Notes: a model not told the origin generated them from the sequence alone. Positions 8,010-16,499 are shown, counted from the first letter of the stretch. The stretch is 62,420 bases of DNA from Streptomyces sp. BK208 (GCF_004364245.1 NZ_SOAV01000017.1:1-62420); one strand, 5' to 3'. A program made the numbers and translations.

Positions 8010-9180
8010 CGGGAACCTCCATCTCGATCGTGGTGCCCTCGCCGGGCGCGGACCGCACGGTCAGCCTGCCGCCGGTGCCGCCGGCCCGGTCGCGCATGGA
8101 GACCAGGCCCAGGTGGCGGCCGGCGCGGCGGACCGTGCGCGGGTCGAAGCCGCTGCCGTCGTCGGTGACCCGCAGGACGGTGCCGGTGCCCCGCCGGTGC
8201 AGGGTGACCTCGACGTGTTCGGCCCCTGAGTGGCGCAGGGCGTTGTGCAGTGCCTCCTGGGCCACGCGCAGCATCGCCTCCTCCTGGGCGGCCGGCAGCG
8301 CCTTGACGCCGTGGCCCGCGAAGGTCACGCGCGCGGCGTGGGCGCGGTCCAGGACCTGGATCTGGGTGCGCAGGGTGGCGACCAGGCCGTCCTCCTCCAG
8401 GGCGGCGGGGCGCAGCTCGACGACGGCGGCGCGCAGTTCGTCGGCGGCCTCCGCGGCGAGCGTGGCGACCTGGTGCAGCTCGTCCTTGGCCCGCCCGGGG
8501 TCCCGGTCGACCAGGGCGGTGGCGGCCTGGGCGGTCAGGCGCAGCGAGAACAGCTTCTGGCTCACCGCGTCGTGCAGCTCGTGGGCGAGGCGGGAGCGCT
8601 CCTCGGCGATGGTCAGCTCGCGGCTGCGCTCGTACAGGCGCGCGTTGGTGAGGGCGATCGCGGCGTGCTGGGCGAGGATGCCGAGCAGTTCCTCGTCGTC
8701 CCGTGTGAAGCCGCAGCCGCCCTCGGGCTTCGCGCACGAGGAGCTCGGGGGGTGTCCCTCCGCGGGGCGCAGCTTGTTGGCCAGGAAGAGGGCGCCGAGC
8801 ACCTCGTCACCGTCGCGGATCGGCAGGCCGAGGAAGTCGACCAGGTCGGGGTGGGCGGAGGGCCAGCCCCCGAAGCGGGGGTCCTTGCGGACGTCGCCGA
8901 GGCGCTCGGGGGTGGCCTCGTGGAGCATCGCGGCGAGGATGCCGTGCTGGCGCGGCAGAGGGCCGATGGCCTTCCACTGCTCGTCGCTGACGCCGTCGAC
9001 CACGAACTGGGCGAAGCCGCCGTGGTCGTCGGGGACGCCGAGGGCGGCGTACTGCGCGTCGAGCAGTTCGCGGGCCGAGGCGACGATCGTCTTGAGGACG
9101 TCGCGCACCTCGAGATGCCTGCTCATGGCCAGCAGCGCGGAACTCACCGCGGTGAGGCCGGACCGGGGGCCGTGACTCAT
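8002..9180 (-). CDS. Cytoplasmic GAF-domain sensor histidine kinase
   Basis: The 392-residue kinase has no membrane segment. Residues about 15-180 form a GAF sensor domain, interrupted by a cysteine-containing insertion (SSSCAKPEGGCGF, about 146-158). The HisKA_3 dimerisation domain follows, with the phospho-histidine in RLAHELHDAVSQ (His203), then HATPase_c with N-box ALHNALRHS, G1 DDGSGFDP and G2 ERAGG-type motif near the end. It is the cognate kinase of the overlapping LuxR-type regulator. A soluble GAF input points to an intracellular ligand or redox signal; the two cysteines are candidates for metal or thiol sensing, which is inference only. Confidence 0.92.
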   Translation of the reverse strand: MSHGPRSGLTAVSSALLAMSRHLEVRDVLKTIVASARELLDAQYAALGVPDDHGGFAQFVVDGVSDEQWKAIGPLPRQHGILAAMLHEATPERLGDVRKDPRFGGWPSAHPDLVDFLGLPIRDGDEVLGALFLANKLRPAEGHPPSSSCAKPEGGCGFTRDDEELLGILAQHAAIALTNARLYERSRELTIAEERSRLAHELHDAVSQKLFSLRLTAQAATALVDRDPGRAKDELHQVATLAAEAADELRAAVVELRPAALEEDGLVATLRTQIQVLDRAHAARVTFAGHGVKALPAAQEEAMLRVAQEALHNALRHSGAEHVEVTLHRRGTGTVLRVTDDGSGFDPRTVRRAGRHLGLVSMRDRAGGTGGRLTVRSAPGEGTTIEMEVPGG

Positions 9181-9236
9181 GTCCTCACGGTACCCGCGGG
9201 GGGTGGGGGCGGGATCGGCCCGGTGACGGGCGTCGC

Positions 9237-9345
9237 CTAGGGCGGTGGGACTAGGTCCGGGGTCCCGTCCGACGGGTCTAGGGCGAAGGGACCTGCCCGG
9301 CTCGGGCCCTCGCCGGAGGTGGCCGGCGCGGCCGGATTCCTAGGT
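9237..9345. promoter_or_regulatory. CTAG-rich intergenic regulatory region
   Basis: Four copies of the rare tetramer CTAG (9237, 9251, 9278, 9340) fall within 107 bases between the divergent kinase and SDR genes. The second sits in the palindrome GGACTAGGTCC, and the last in TAGGTT, a plausible -10 box for the SDR gene. This may hold the operator of the neighbouring response regulator. Confidence 0.35.
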
Positions 9346-9398
9346 TGGGGATCACGCCGGCCGGACGGACGGCGGGGACGACGAAGGGGACGTGAGTC

Positions 9399-10094
9399 AT
9401 GCCGGTCGCGATCATCACGGGGGCGTCCAGGGGACTGGGCCGGGCGCTCGCCGAGGCCCTGGCGGCACGGGGCTGGGACCTGGTGCTGGACGCCAGGAAT
9501 TCCGAGGTCCTGAAGGAGGCGGCGGGCGCGCTGGCGCCGTACGGCACGCGCGTGACGGCGCTGCCCGGCGACGTCACCGACTCCTGGCACCGGACGGCGC
9601 TGGTGACGGAGGCCGCGCGGCTGGGCGGCGTGGACCTGCTGGTCAGCAACGCGAGCGCGCTGGGCGCCGAGCCGCTGGTGCGGCTGGCGGAGCTGTCCCT
9701 GGACGGGCTGCGCCGGGCCCTGGAGGTGAACGTGGTGGCCGCTCTGGGCCTGGTCAAGGAGGCGCTGCCGCAGCTGCGCGCGGCTCCCGCGGGCGCGGTG
9801 GTGACGGTCAGCTCGGACGCGGCCGCCGAGGCGTACGGGACGTGGGGCGGCTACGGGGCGTCCAAGGCGGCCCTGGACCAGCTGGCGGCGGTACTGGGCG
9901 TGGAGGAACCGGGGCTGCGGGTGTGGGCGGTCGATCCGGGGGACATGGCCACGGATCTGTACGCCGCGGCCGTACCGGACGACGACGATTCGCGGCCGGA
10001 TCCGAGGAGCGTCGTACCGGCGCTGCTGCGGCTGCTGGACGAGCGGCCGGCGAGCGGGCGCTACGGGGCCCCGGCGCTGCTGGAGACACGCTGA
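9399..10094 (+). CDS. Short-chain dehydrogenase/reductase
   Basis: A classical SDR of 231 residues: cofactor loop TGASRGLGRALAEAL (residues about 7-21), NASALG as the N-A-G-type motif, catalytic Ser in TVSSDAAAE, and the Y-x3-K pair in GGYGASKAALDQL. It uses NAD(P)H; the cofactor loop with Arg after the second Gly favours NADPH. The substrate is unknown. Its TGA stop overlaps the ATG of the QueA-like gene (TGATG), so the two are translationally coupled. Confidence 0.9.
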   Translation: MPVAIITGASRGLGRALAEALAARGWDLVLDARNSEVLKEAAGALAPYGTRVTALPGDVTDSWHRTALVTEAARLGGVDLLVSNASALGAEPLVRLAELSLDGLRRALEVNVVAALGLVKEALPQLRAAPAGAVVTVSSDAAAEAYGTWGGYGASKAALDQLAAVLGVEEPGLRVWAVDPGDMATDLYAAAVPDDDDSRPDPRSVVPALLRLLDERPASGRYGAPALLETR

Positions 10095-11185
10095 TGGCCT
10101 CGGTGGCGGTGAGGGTCCCGCGGGAGTTGTCGGCCCGGGTGCCGGTCGAGCAGCGGGAGCCGGGACGGGACCGGGACGGCGTACGGCTGCTGGTGTCGCG
10201 CGGGACCGAGGTGTCGCACCACGCGTTCGGGGAGCTGCCGGGGCTGCTGCGGGCCGGTGATCTGCTGGTGGTCAACACCTCGCCCACGCTGGCCGCCGCC
10301 GTGGACGGGCGGATCGGGCACACGCGCGTGGTGGTGCACTTCTCCACCCGGGGGGACGACGGCCGGTGGGCGGTGGAGCTGCGGGAGCCCGACGGCAGGG
10401 GCACTACGCGCGCGCGTGCGGGGGAAGGGGGACACGGGGCGCCCGCTCCGGGTCCTGCGGCGGCCGGTGGTCCGGCGGGGACGAGGGTACGGCTGCCGGG
10501 CGGTGCGCGGCTGGTCCTTGAGGAGCCGCTGAGCGCGCGCGGGGAGCGGTTGTGGTGGGCGCGGGTGTCGCGGGCGGAGGTGCCGGGGCTGCTGCGGGAG
10601 TACGGGCGGCCCATTCGTTACTCCTACACGGAGCGGGACCAGCCGCTGTCGGTCTACCAGACGGTGTTCGCGCTGCCGTCCGGGGACGGGGCGGGCAGTG
10701 CGGAGATGCCCAGCGCGGCGCGGCCCTTCACGGCGCGGCTGGTGGCGGAGCTGGTGAGCCGCGGGGTGCAGTTCGCGCCGGTGACCCTGCACACGGGGGT
10801 GGCCTCGGCGGAGTCGCACGAGCCGCCGTATCCGGAGCGGTTCGCCGTGCCGGAGGCGTCGGCGCGGCTGATCAACGCCGCGCGCGCGGGTGACGGGCGG
10901 GTGGTGGCGGTGGGGACGACGGCCGTGCGGGCGGTGGAGTCGGCGGCCGGTGCCGACGGGGTGGTGCGGGCGCGGGCCGGGTGGACCGGTCTGGTGGTGA
11001 CGCCGGAGCGGGGGGTGCGGGTGGTGGAGGGGCTGCTGACGGGGCTGCACGAGCCCGAGGCCTCGCATCTGCTGATGCTGGAGGCGGTGGCGGGGCGGGC
11101 GGCGATCGACCGCGGGTACGAGGCGGCGGTGCGGGGGCGCTACCTGTGGCACGAGTTCGGGGACGTCCACCTCCTCCTGCCGTAG
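10094..11185 (+). CDS. QueA-like S-adenosylmethionine:tRNA ribosyltransferase-isomerase
   Basis: The 363-residue protein keeps the QueA fold: LLVVNTSPTLAAA at the N-terminus (family D-x-L-V-x-N-[DT]-[TS]), the block REYGRPIRYSYTE, VYQTVFA, and GVQFAPVTLHTGVASAE followed by EPPYPERFAVPEASA, which match the conserved catalytic region of QueA. QueA adds the ribosyl part of SAM to preQ1 in tRNA to make epoxyqueuosine. The N-terminus is shorter and the middle carries an alanine-glycine-rich insertion. No other queuosine gene is present here, so a different substrate is possible. Start at the ATG overlapping the SDR stop. Confidence 0.82.
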   Translation: MASVAVRVPRELSARVPVEQREPGRDRDGVRLLVSRGTEVSHHAFGELPGLLRAGDLLVVNTSPTLAAAVDGRIGHTRVVVHFSTRGDDGRWAVELREPDGRGTTRARAGEGGHGAPAPGPAAAGGPAGTRVRLPGGARLVLEEPLSARGERLWWARVSRAEVPGLLREYGRPIRYSYTERDQPLSVYQTVFALPSGDGAGSAEMPSAARPFTARLVAELVSRGVQFAPVTLHTGVASAESHEPPYPERFAVPEASARLINAARAGDGRVVAVGTTAVRAVESAAGADGVVRARAGWTGLVVTPERGVRVVEGLLTGLHEPEASHLLMLEAVAGRAAIDRGYEAAVRGRYLWHEFGDVHLLLP

Positions 11186-11256
11186 GAGGGCGGCGCGGAC
11201 TCACTCACACTTCGCATTGCGACAGCAACTATCGGTGAGAAAGGAGGGGGGCCGGT

Positions 11257-11322
11257 GTGAGCCCCCGCATAGGGCCCACGTCACGTACGAAGGGGAGTAG
11301 GAGAACGACTCGTCCGTTTTGA
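11257..11322 (+). CDS. Candidate 21-residue basic peptide
   Basis: Between the QueA-like gene and a terminator, AAAGGAGGGGG (11240-11250) stands seven bases before GTG 11257, which opens a 21-codon frame (VSPRIGPTSRTKGSRRTTRP then F). The peptide is strongly basic, with four Arg and one Lys in its last eleven residues or so. The TGA stop touches the first base of the terminator stem. Third-position G+C is lower than in neighbouring genes, so it may be noise or a recent or unusual gene. The perfect ribosome site and tight terminator are the support; no homologue is known to me. Confidence 0.4.
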   Translation: MSPRIGPTSRTKGSRRTTRPF

Positions 11323-11352
11323 GCGGGGCAGATGTCCAATCTGCCCCGCTTT
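11322..11352 (+). terminator. Strong terminator hairpin
   Basis: Perfect 12-base arms AGCGGGGCAGAT (11322-11333) and ATCTGCCCCGCT (11339-11350) with a five-base loop, followed by TTT. It ends the SDR-queA unit and insulates the transglycosylase leader. Confidence 0.8.
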
Positions 11353-11410
11353 GCCGTTCCCTGATCCACTACCTCGGATCGTACGTCACACCTTTGCCTC
11401 TCGATTTTGC

Positions 11411-11507
11411 GGTCGCTAAGAATTGCTCTCGTCGCTCAGCGCCGTGGGTTCTCCCCCGCGGCGTTTGTGCCGGAAGCACCCACTGTCCCCACCGGACGAG
11501 AGCGACC
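11411..11507 (+). ncRNA. Structured 5' leader of the transglycosylase gene
   Basis: The RNA can fold into a closed multi-branch element: GGTC (11411-11414) with GACC (11504-11507) and, after a ten-base one-sided bulge, GCTCTCGTC (11425-11433) with GACGAGAGC (11495-11503). Inside lie a nine-base hairpin (11440-11448 with 11455-11463) and a small hairpin GTGC/GCAC (11467-11470, 11476-11479). CCCAC (11479-11483) could instead pair with GTGGG (11444-11448), giving a switch. It ends 30 bases before the start codon. I do not recognise it as the ydaO c-di-AMP class or another named riboswitch. Confidence 0.5.
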
Positions 11508-11537
11508 TCCGCGCTATTCGAAGAGGTCTATCCCGCC

Positions 11538-12254
11538 ATGCTGAAGAACATCCTTACCCGTGGTCGCAGTCGCACCCTGAACCGCACGCACAAGGTCGCG
11601 ATCGCCGGTGTCGGCACGCTCGGCGCCGCCGCCGTCGCCCTCACCGCCGTCCCGGCCAGCGGTCAGGCGACGACCACGAGCGAGGCCGCTCCGACGGCCA
11701 AGGTGGCGTACAGCACCAAGCAGATCCAGGACGTGCACGCCGGTGTCACCGGCCAGCTCGCCGGCGCCAGCCAGAAGGTCGCCGCCATCGAGGCCAAGAA
11801 GGAGGCGGCCGCCAAGAAGGCGACCGCCGAGAAGAAGGCCGCAGCCAAGAAGGCCGCCGCCAAGCGCTCGGCCAAGGAGAGCACCAGCCGCTCCGCCCAG
11901 CGCACCGAGGTCAAGAAGGCCGCCAAGTCCTACCCGGACAACCTGGACGGCTGGATCCGCGAGGCCCGGGCCATCCTGGCCAAGCACGACATCCCCGGGA
12001 CCTACGACGGCATCCACCGCAACATCATGCGGGAGTCGTCCGGCAACCCGAAGGCCATCAACGACTGGGACATCAACGCCATCAACGGCATCCCGTCGAA
12101 GGGCCTGCTCCAGGTCATCCCGCCGACGTTCAAGGCGTACCACGTGCCCGGTACCTCCTGGAACATCTACGACCCGGTCGCCAACATCGCCGCCGCGTGC
12201 AACTACGCCGCGGACAAGTACGGCACCATGGACAACGTCGACAGCGCGTACTGA
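11538..12254 (+). CDS. Secreted transglycosylase with SLT domain
   Basis: The 238-residue preprotein has a twin-basic N-terminus followed by a hydrophobic core (residues about 16-36, HKVAIAGVGTLGAAAVALTA) and cleavage near A-S-G-Q-A. A lysine/alanine-rich coiled or cell-wall-binding stretch (about 70-125, KKEAAAKKATAEKKAAAKK) leads to a C-terminal lytic-transglycosylase-like SLT domain (about 135-238; catalytic Glu in MRESSGNPKAIN, then GIPSKGLLQVIPPTF). Such enzymes cleave peptidoglycan glycan strands during growth or spore germination. An upstream in-frame extension exists, but the ATG at 11538 fits the signal peptide and places the folded leader in the 5' UTR. Monocistronic. Confidence 0.88.
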   Translation: MLKNILTRGRSRTLNRTHKVAIAGVGTLGAAAVALTAVPASGQATTTSEAAPTAKVAYSTKQIQDVHAGVTGQLAGASQKVAAIEAKKEAAAKKATAEKKAAAKKAAAKRSAKESTSRSAQRTEVKKAAKSYPDNLDGWIREARAILAKHDIPGTYDGIHRNIMRESSGNPKAINDWDINAINGIPSKGLLQVIPPTFKAYHVPGTSWNIYDPVANIAAACNYAADKYGTMDNVDSAY

Positions 12255-12300
12255 GGTCGGCGCGGACCTCCTCGCGACGTCGCCGACGCCGGACCGTACG

Positions 12301-12340
12301 CCGAAGGGCGGCACCCTCCTGACGGGGTGCCGCCCTTCGG
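12301..12340. terminator. Bidirectional terminator
   Basis: A perfect 16-base stem (12301-12316 with 12325-12340) and an eight-base loop lie between the convergent transglycosylase and FHA-ABC genes. Confidence 0.85.
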
Positions 12341-12379
12341 GGCGTTCGGGCGGGCCTTCTGGGTCCGCCGGACCGCGGT

Positions 12380-14974
12380 CTACTTGCGCATGACCTCGGG
12401 CTCGTGCCGGCGCAGGAAGCGGGCGACGAAGAAGCCGCAGATCACGCCGAGCACGATCAGCGCGGCCATGTCCAGGCCCCAGGCGCCCACGGTGTGCTCC
12501 CACAGCGGGTCGGCCTCGGCGCCCTTCTCGGGCGGGCTGATCTTGTTGAAGTCCAGCGTGGCACCGGCGGCGGCGACCGCCCAGCGCGAGGGCATCAGGT
12601 ACGAGAACTGGTTGACGCCCACCGCGTCGTTCAGGGCGAAGAGGCAGCCGGTGAAGACGACCTGGATGATCGCGAACATCACCAGCAGCGGCATGGTCTT
12701 CTCGGCGGTCTTCACCAGCGAGGAGATGACCAGGCCGAACATCATCGCGGTGAAGCCCAGCGCCATGATCGGCAGCGACAGCTCGACCAGCGTCGCGCCG
12801 CCCAGGACCAGCCCCTCGTCGGGGATCTCGCGGGTGGCGAAGCCGATCACACCGACCAGCAGACCCTGGAACACCGTGATCAGGCCGAGCACGAAGACCT
12901 TGGACATCAGGTACGCGGACCGGGACAGGCCGGTGGCGCGTTCCCGTTCGTAGATCACCCGTTCCTTGATCAGCTCACGGACCGAGTTCGCGGCGCCGGC
13001 GAAGCAGGCGCCGACCGCGAGGATCAGCAGGACCGTGGTCGCGGTGCCGTTCGGGATGATCCGGCCGGTCTGCGGGTTCGCCGGGTTGGGCAGCAGGCCC
13101 TTGTCGGCGTCGATGAGCAGGCTCACCGCGCCCAGTACGGCCGGCAGGATCACCATCAGGGCCAGGAAGCCCTTGTCGGAGGCGATCACCGACACGTAGC
13201 GCCGCACGAGGGTGACGAACTGCGACATCCAGCCCTGCGGCTTCGGCGGCTTCATCGCCTGCATCGGCGGTACCTGTACGGACTGCGGCGCGACGGCGTC
13301 GAGGTCCGCGGCGTACATCTGGTAGTGCTGCGAGCCCTTCCAGCGGCCCGCCCAGTCGTAGTCGCGGTAGTTCTCGAAGGCGGAGAACACGTCGGCCCAG
13401 GTGTCGTACCCGAAGAAGTTCAGCGCCTCCTCGGGCGGGCCGAAGTAGGCCACGGAACCGCCGGGCGCCATCACCAGCAGTTTGTCGCAGGTCGCCAGCT
13501 CGGCCACCGAGTGGGTGACGACGAGGACGGTGCGGCCGTCGTCGGCGAGGCCGCGCAGCAGCTGCATGACGTCACGGTCCATGCCCGGGTCGAGGCCGGA
13601 GGTCGGCTCGTCCAGGAAGATCAGCGACGGCTTGGTGAGCAGCTCCAGGGCGACGGACACGCGCTTGCGCTGACCGCCGGACAGGGACGTGACCTTCTTG
13701 TCCTTGTGGATGTCGAGCTTGAGCTCGCGCAGCACCTCGTCTATGCGGGCGTTGCGCTCGGCGCCGGTGGTGTCGGCCGGGAAGCGCAGCTTCGCCGCGT
13801 ACTTCAGGGCCTTCTTGACGGTCAGCTCCTTGTGCAGGATGTCGTCCTGCGGGACCAGACCGATGCGCTGGCGCAGCTCGGCGAACTGCTTGTACAGGTT
13901 CCGGTTGTCGTAGAGGACCTCGCCCTGGTCGGCGGGCCGGTACCCGGTGAGCGCCTTGAGCAGGGTCGACTTGCCGGATCCCGACGGTCCGATGACCGCG
14001 ATCAGCGACTTCTCGGGGACGCCGAAGGACACGTCCTTGAGGATCTGCTTGCCGCCGTCGACCGTGACGGTCAGGTGCCGGGCGGAGAAGGAGACCTCAC
14101 CGGTGTCGACGAACTCCTCGAGGCGGTCGCCGACGATCCGGAACGTCGAGTGGCCGACACCGACGATGTCGGCCGGGCCGAGCAGCTGGGAGCCGCCCTT
14201 GGCGATCGGCTGGCCGTTGACGTACGTGCCGTTGTGCGAGCCCAGGTCGCGGATCTCCAGGCGGCCGTCGGGCGTCGCGTGGAACTCGGCGTGGTTGCGG
14301 GAGACCTGCAGGTCCGAGACGACCAGGTCGTTCTCCAGGGCACGGCCGATACGCATCACACGGCCGAGCGAGAACTGGTGGAACGTGGTCGGGCTGCGGT
14401 CCCCGTGGGCCGGTGGCGCCCCCGCCGCGCCGCCGGGTCCCTGCTGCTGGGGGAAGTGCGGCGCGGCCTGCTGGGGCTGCGGCGCCTGCTGGGGCGCCTG
14501 CCAGCCGGCCGGCTGCCCCTGGTGCGGCTGCTGCGGATGCCCGTGCTGCGGGGTCTGCTGGGGCTGCGCCTGCTGCTGGAACGGCTCCTGCGCGGGCGGC
14601 GCCTGCTGCGCCCAGCCCGCGTGCGCGCCCTGCGCGGCGTACGGCTGCTGCGGCTGGGCCTGCGGCGCGCCGGCCGGGGCCTGGGCGCCGGACAGGCTCA
14701 CCCGCGGTCCGTCGGTCGCGTTGCCCAGGTTCAGTACGGTGCCGGCGCCGAGCTCCACCTGCTGGATCCGCTGCCCGTGCACGAACGTGCCGTTGGTGCT
14801 GCCGTGGTCCTCGACCACCCACCTGCGTCCGTCGAAACTGATCGTGGCATGCCGCCAGGAGACCCTGGCGTCGTCAAAAACAAGCTCCCCCTGTGGATCG
14901 CGTCCCAGCGCGTATGACCGGGACGGGTCGAGCGTCCAGGTCCGTCCATTGGATTCCAGTACGAGTTCCGGCAC
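12380..14974 (-). CDS. Double-FHA ABC transporter (ATPase-permease fusion)
   Basis: This 864-residue protein fuses two phosphothreonine-binding FHA domains (about 1-95 and 196-290; GRDPQGE, HGSTNGTFVHG and GRALENDLVVS, SRNHAE, GSHNGTYVNG) to an ABC ATPase (Walker A GPSGSGKS 329-336, LSGGQ 431-435, DEPTSGLD 455-462) and a C-terminal ABC2-type permease with six helices (about 610-850). A glutamine/proline-rich linker (about 100-190) separates the FHA domains. The layout is that of Mycobacterium tuberculosis Rv1747, an exporter of cell-wall glycolipids regulated by Ser/Thr kinase PknF through its FHA domains. A kinase-controlled exporter is therefore likely; no kinase gene is adjacent. Divergent from serB. 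Confidence 0.93.
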   Translation of the reverse strand: MPELVLESNGRTWTLDPSRSYALGRDPQGELVFDDARVSWRHATISFDGRRWVVEDHGSTNGTFVHGQRIQQVELGAGTVLNLGNATDGPRVSLSGAQAPAGAPQAQPQQPYAAQGAHAGWAQQAPPAQEPFQQQAQPQQTPQHGHPQQPHQGQPAGWQAPQQAPQPQQAAPHFPQQQGPGGAAGAPPAHGDRSPTTFHQFSLGRVMRIGRALENDLVVSDLQVSRNHAEFHATPDGRLEIRDLGSHNGTYVNGQPIAKGGSQLLGPADIVGVGHSTFRIVGDRLEEFVDTGEVSFSARHLTVTVDGGKQILKDVSFGVPEKSLIAVIGPSGSGKSTLLKALTGYRPADQGEVLYDNRNLYKQFAELRQRIGLVPQDDILHKELTVKKALKYAAKLRFPADTTGAERNARIDEVLRELKLDIHKDKKVTSLSGGQRKRVSVALELLTKPSLIFLDEPTSGLDPGMDRDVMQLLRGLADDGRTVLVVTHSVAELATCDKLLVMAPGGSVAYFGPPEEALNFFGYDTWADVFSAFENYRDYDWAGRWKGSQHYQMYAADLDAVAPQSVQVPPMQAMKPPKPQGWMSQFVTLVRRYVSVIASDKGFLALMVILPAVLGAVSLLIDADKGLLPNPANPQTGRIIPNGTATTVLLILAVGACFAGAANSVRELIKERVIYERERATGLSRSAYLMSKVFVLGLITVFQGLLVGVIGFATREIPDEGLVLGGATLVELSLPIMALGFTAMMFGLVISSLVKTAEKTMPLLVMFAIIQVVFTGCLFALNDAVGVNQFSYLMPSRWAVAAAGATLDFNKISPPEKGAEADPLWEHTVGAWGLDMAALIVLGVICGFFVARFLRRHEPEVMRK

Positions 14975-15254
14975 TCCAGCCCCACTGAGTTGTCCCCCGA
15001 TGTGCTCCCGTCGCGGGGAGTCTAGGGATGTCGAACATCGGGGGGAACTATTTCAGGCTCGGGGCCCTGACCGAAAGTCGGGCCTTGTGAAGAGTGCGTA
15101 GGCGACCGTCCGCCGTCCCCCTCGACGGGGTCGGAGCCCGCCCGGCCGGTGAGACTCTCGTCCCTCTGACCCCGTCCCCTGCCTTCTGCCCCCCTGTCCG
15201 CCAGGCGGACCTCGGGGGCGGACGGCACCGGGTGCCGGATACGGTGGGCACACC

Positions 15255-16499
15255 ATGAGCGCTTCGCAGACCTCTGACGTTCCCACGCTTCTCGTCAAGA
15301 TCTTCGGCAAGGACCGGCCCGGCATCACGGCCGGCCTGTTCGACACCCTCGCCGCCTACTCCGTCGACGTCGTCGACATCGAGCAGGTCGTCACCCGTGG
15401 CCGTATCGTGCTGTGCGCGCTGGTGACCGAGCCGCCCCGTGGGCTGGAGGGCGACCTGCGGGCCACCGTCCACAGCTGGGCGGAGTCGCTGAAGCTGCAG
15501 GCGGAGATCATCTCCGGTATCGGCGACAACCGCCCGCGCGGGCTCGGGCGCTCCCTGGTCACGGTGCTGGGGCACCCGCTCACCGCGGAGGCTGCCGCCG
15601 CCATAGCGGCCCGGATCACCGAATCGGGCAGCAACATCGACCGTATCTTCCGGCTGGCCAAGTACCCGGTGACCGCCGTCGAGTTCGCGGTGTCCGGTGT
15701 GGAGACCGAGCCGCTGCGCACCGCGCTGGCCACCGAGGCCGCCGCGCTCGGCGTGGACATCGCGGTCGTCGCCGCGGGGCTGCACCGCCGGGCGCAGCGC
15801 CTGGTCGTGATGGACGTGGACTCCACGCTCATCCAGGACGAGGTCATCGAACTGTTCGCGGCGCACGCCGGCTGCGAGGACAAGGTCGCCGAGGTCACGG
15901 CTGCCGCCATGCGCGGGGAGCTGGACTTCGAGCAGTCGCTGCACGCGCGCGTGGCCCTGCTGGAGGGGCTGGACGCCTCCGTGGTGGACAAGGTGCGCGC
16001 CGAGGTGCGGCTGACGCCGGGTGCCCGCACCCTGATCCGCACGCTGAAACGGCTCGGCTACCAGGTGGGGGTCGTCTCCGGCGGCTTCACCCAGGTCACC
16101 GACGCCTTGCGGGAACAGCTGGGGCTCGACTTCGCGCAGGCCAACACGCTGGAGATCGTCGACGGCAGGCTGACCGGACGGGTCACCGGGGAGATCGTGG
16201 ACCGTGCGGGCAAGGCCCGGCTGCTGCGCCGGTTCGCCGCCGAGGCGGGAGTCCCGCTGTCGCAGACCGTGGCGATCGGTGACGGCGCCAACGACCTGGA
16301 CATGCTGAACGCGGCCGGCCTGGGCGTCGCCTTCAACGCCAAGCCGGTGGTCCGCGAGGCCGCGCACACCGCGGTGAACGTGCCCTTCCTCGACACGGTG
16401 CTGTATCTGCTGGGCATCACCCGCGAGGAGGTCGAGGCCGCGGACACGCTGGTCGAGGGGCCCGGCGAGGACCTCGACCCGGCCGCCGACCGGCACTGA
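15255..16499 (+). CDS. serB: Phosphoserine phosphatase with N-terminal ACT domains
   Basis: The 414-residue enzyme hydrolyses O-phosphoserine to serine, the last step of serine synthesis. The N-terminal half holds two ACT-like modules (residues about 10-85 and 98-175), expected to bind serine for feedback control, as in the long mycobacterial SerB2. The HAD phosphatase domain follows, with nucleophile and acid in MDVDSTLIQ (Asp187, Asp189), the motif-II serine/threonine in VVSGGFTQV, and the metal site GDGANDLDML. ATG at 15255 is close to the divergent FHA-ABC gene (280 bases of shared upstream DNA). Confidence 0.95.
   Translation: MSASQTSDVPTLLVKIFGKDRPGITAGLFDTLAAYSVDVVDIEQVVTRGRIVLCALVTEPPRGLEGDLRATVHSWAESLKLQAEIISGIGDNRPRGLGRSLVTVLGHPLTAEAAAAIAARITESGSNIDRIFRLAKYPVTAVEFAVSGVETEPLRTALATEAAALGVDIAVVAAGLHRRAQRLVVMDVDSTLIQDEVIELFAAHAGCEDKVAEVTAAAMRGELDFEQSLHARVALLEGLDASVVDKVRAEVRLTPGARTLIRTLKRLGYQVGVVSGGFTQVTDALREQLGLDFAQANTLEIVDGRLTGRVTGEIVDRAGKARLLRRFAAEAGVPLSQTVAIGDGANDLDMLNAAGLGVAFNAKPVVREAAHTAVNVPFLDTVLYLLGITREEVEAADTLVEGPGEDLDPAADRH

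Noticed and set aside
11351..11537. c-di-AMP (ydaO) riboswitch before the transglycosylase
   Set aside because: Expected from gene context, but the conserved ydaO sequence blocks could not be found; the fold differs, so it is listed as an unclassified leader RNA.
12404..14917. An 837-codon plus-strand ORF opposite the FHA-ABC gene
   Set aside because: Shadow of GC-biased codons on the other strand; its His/Asp/Gly-rich translation has no domain, and the minus-strand gene has complete FHA and ABC motifs.
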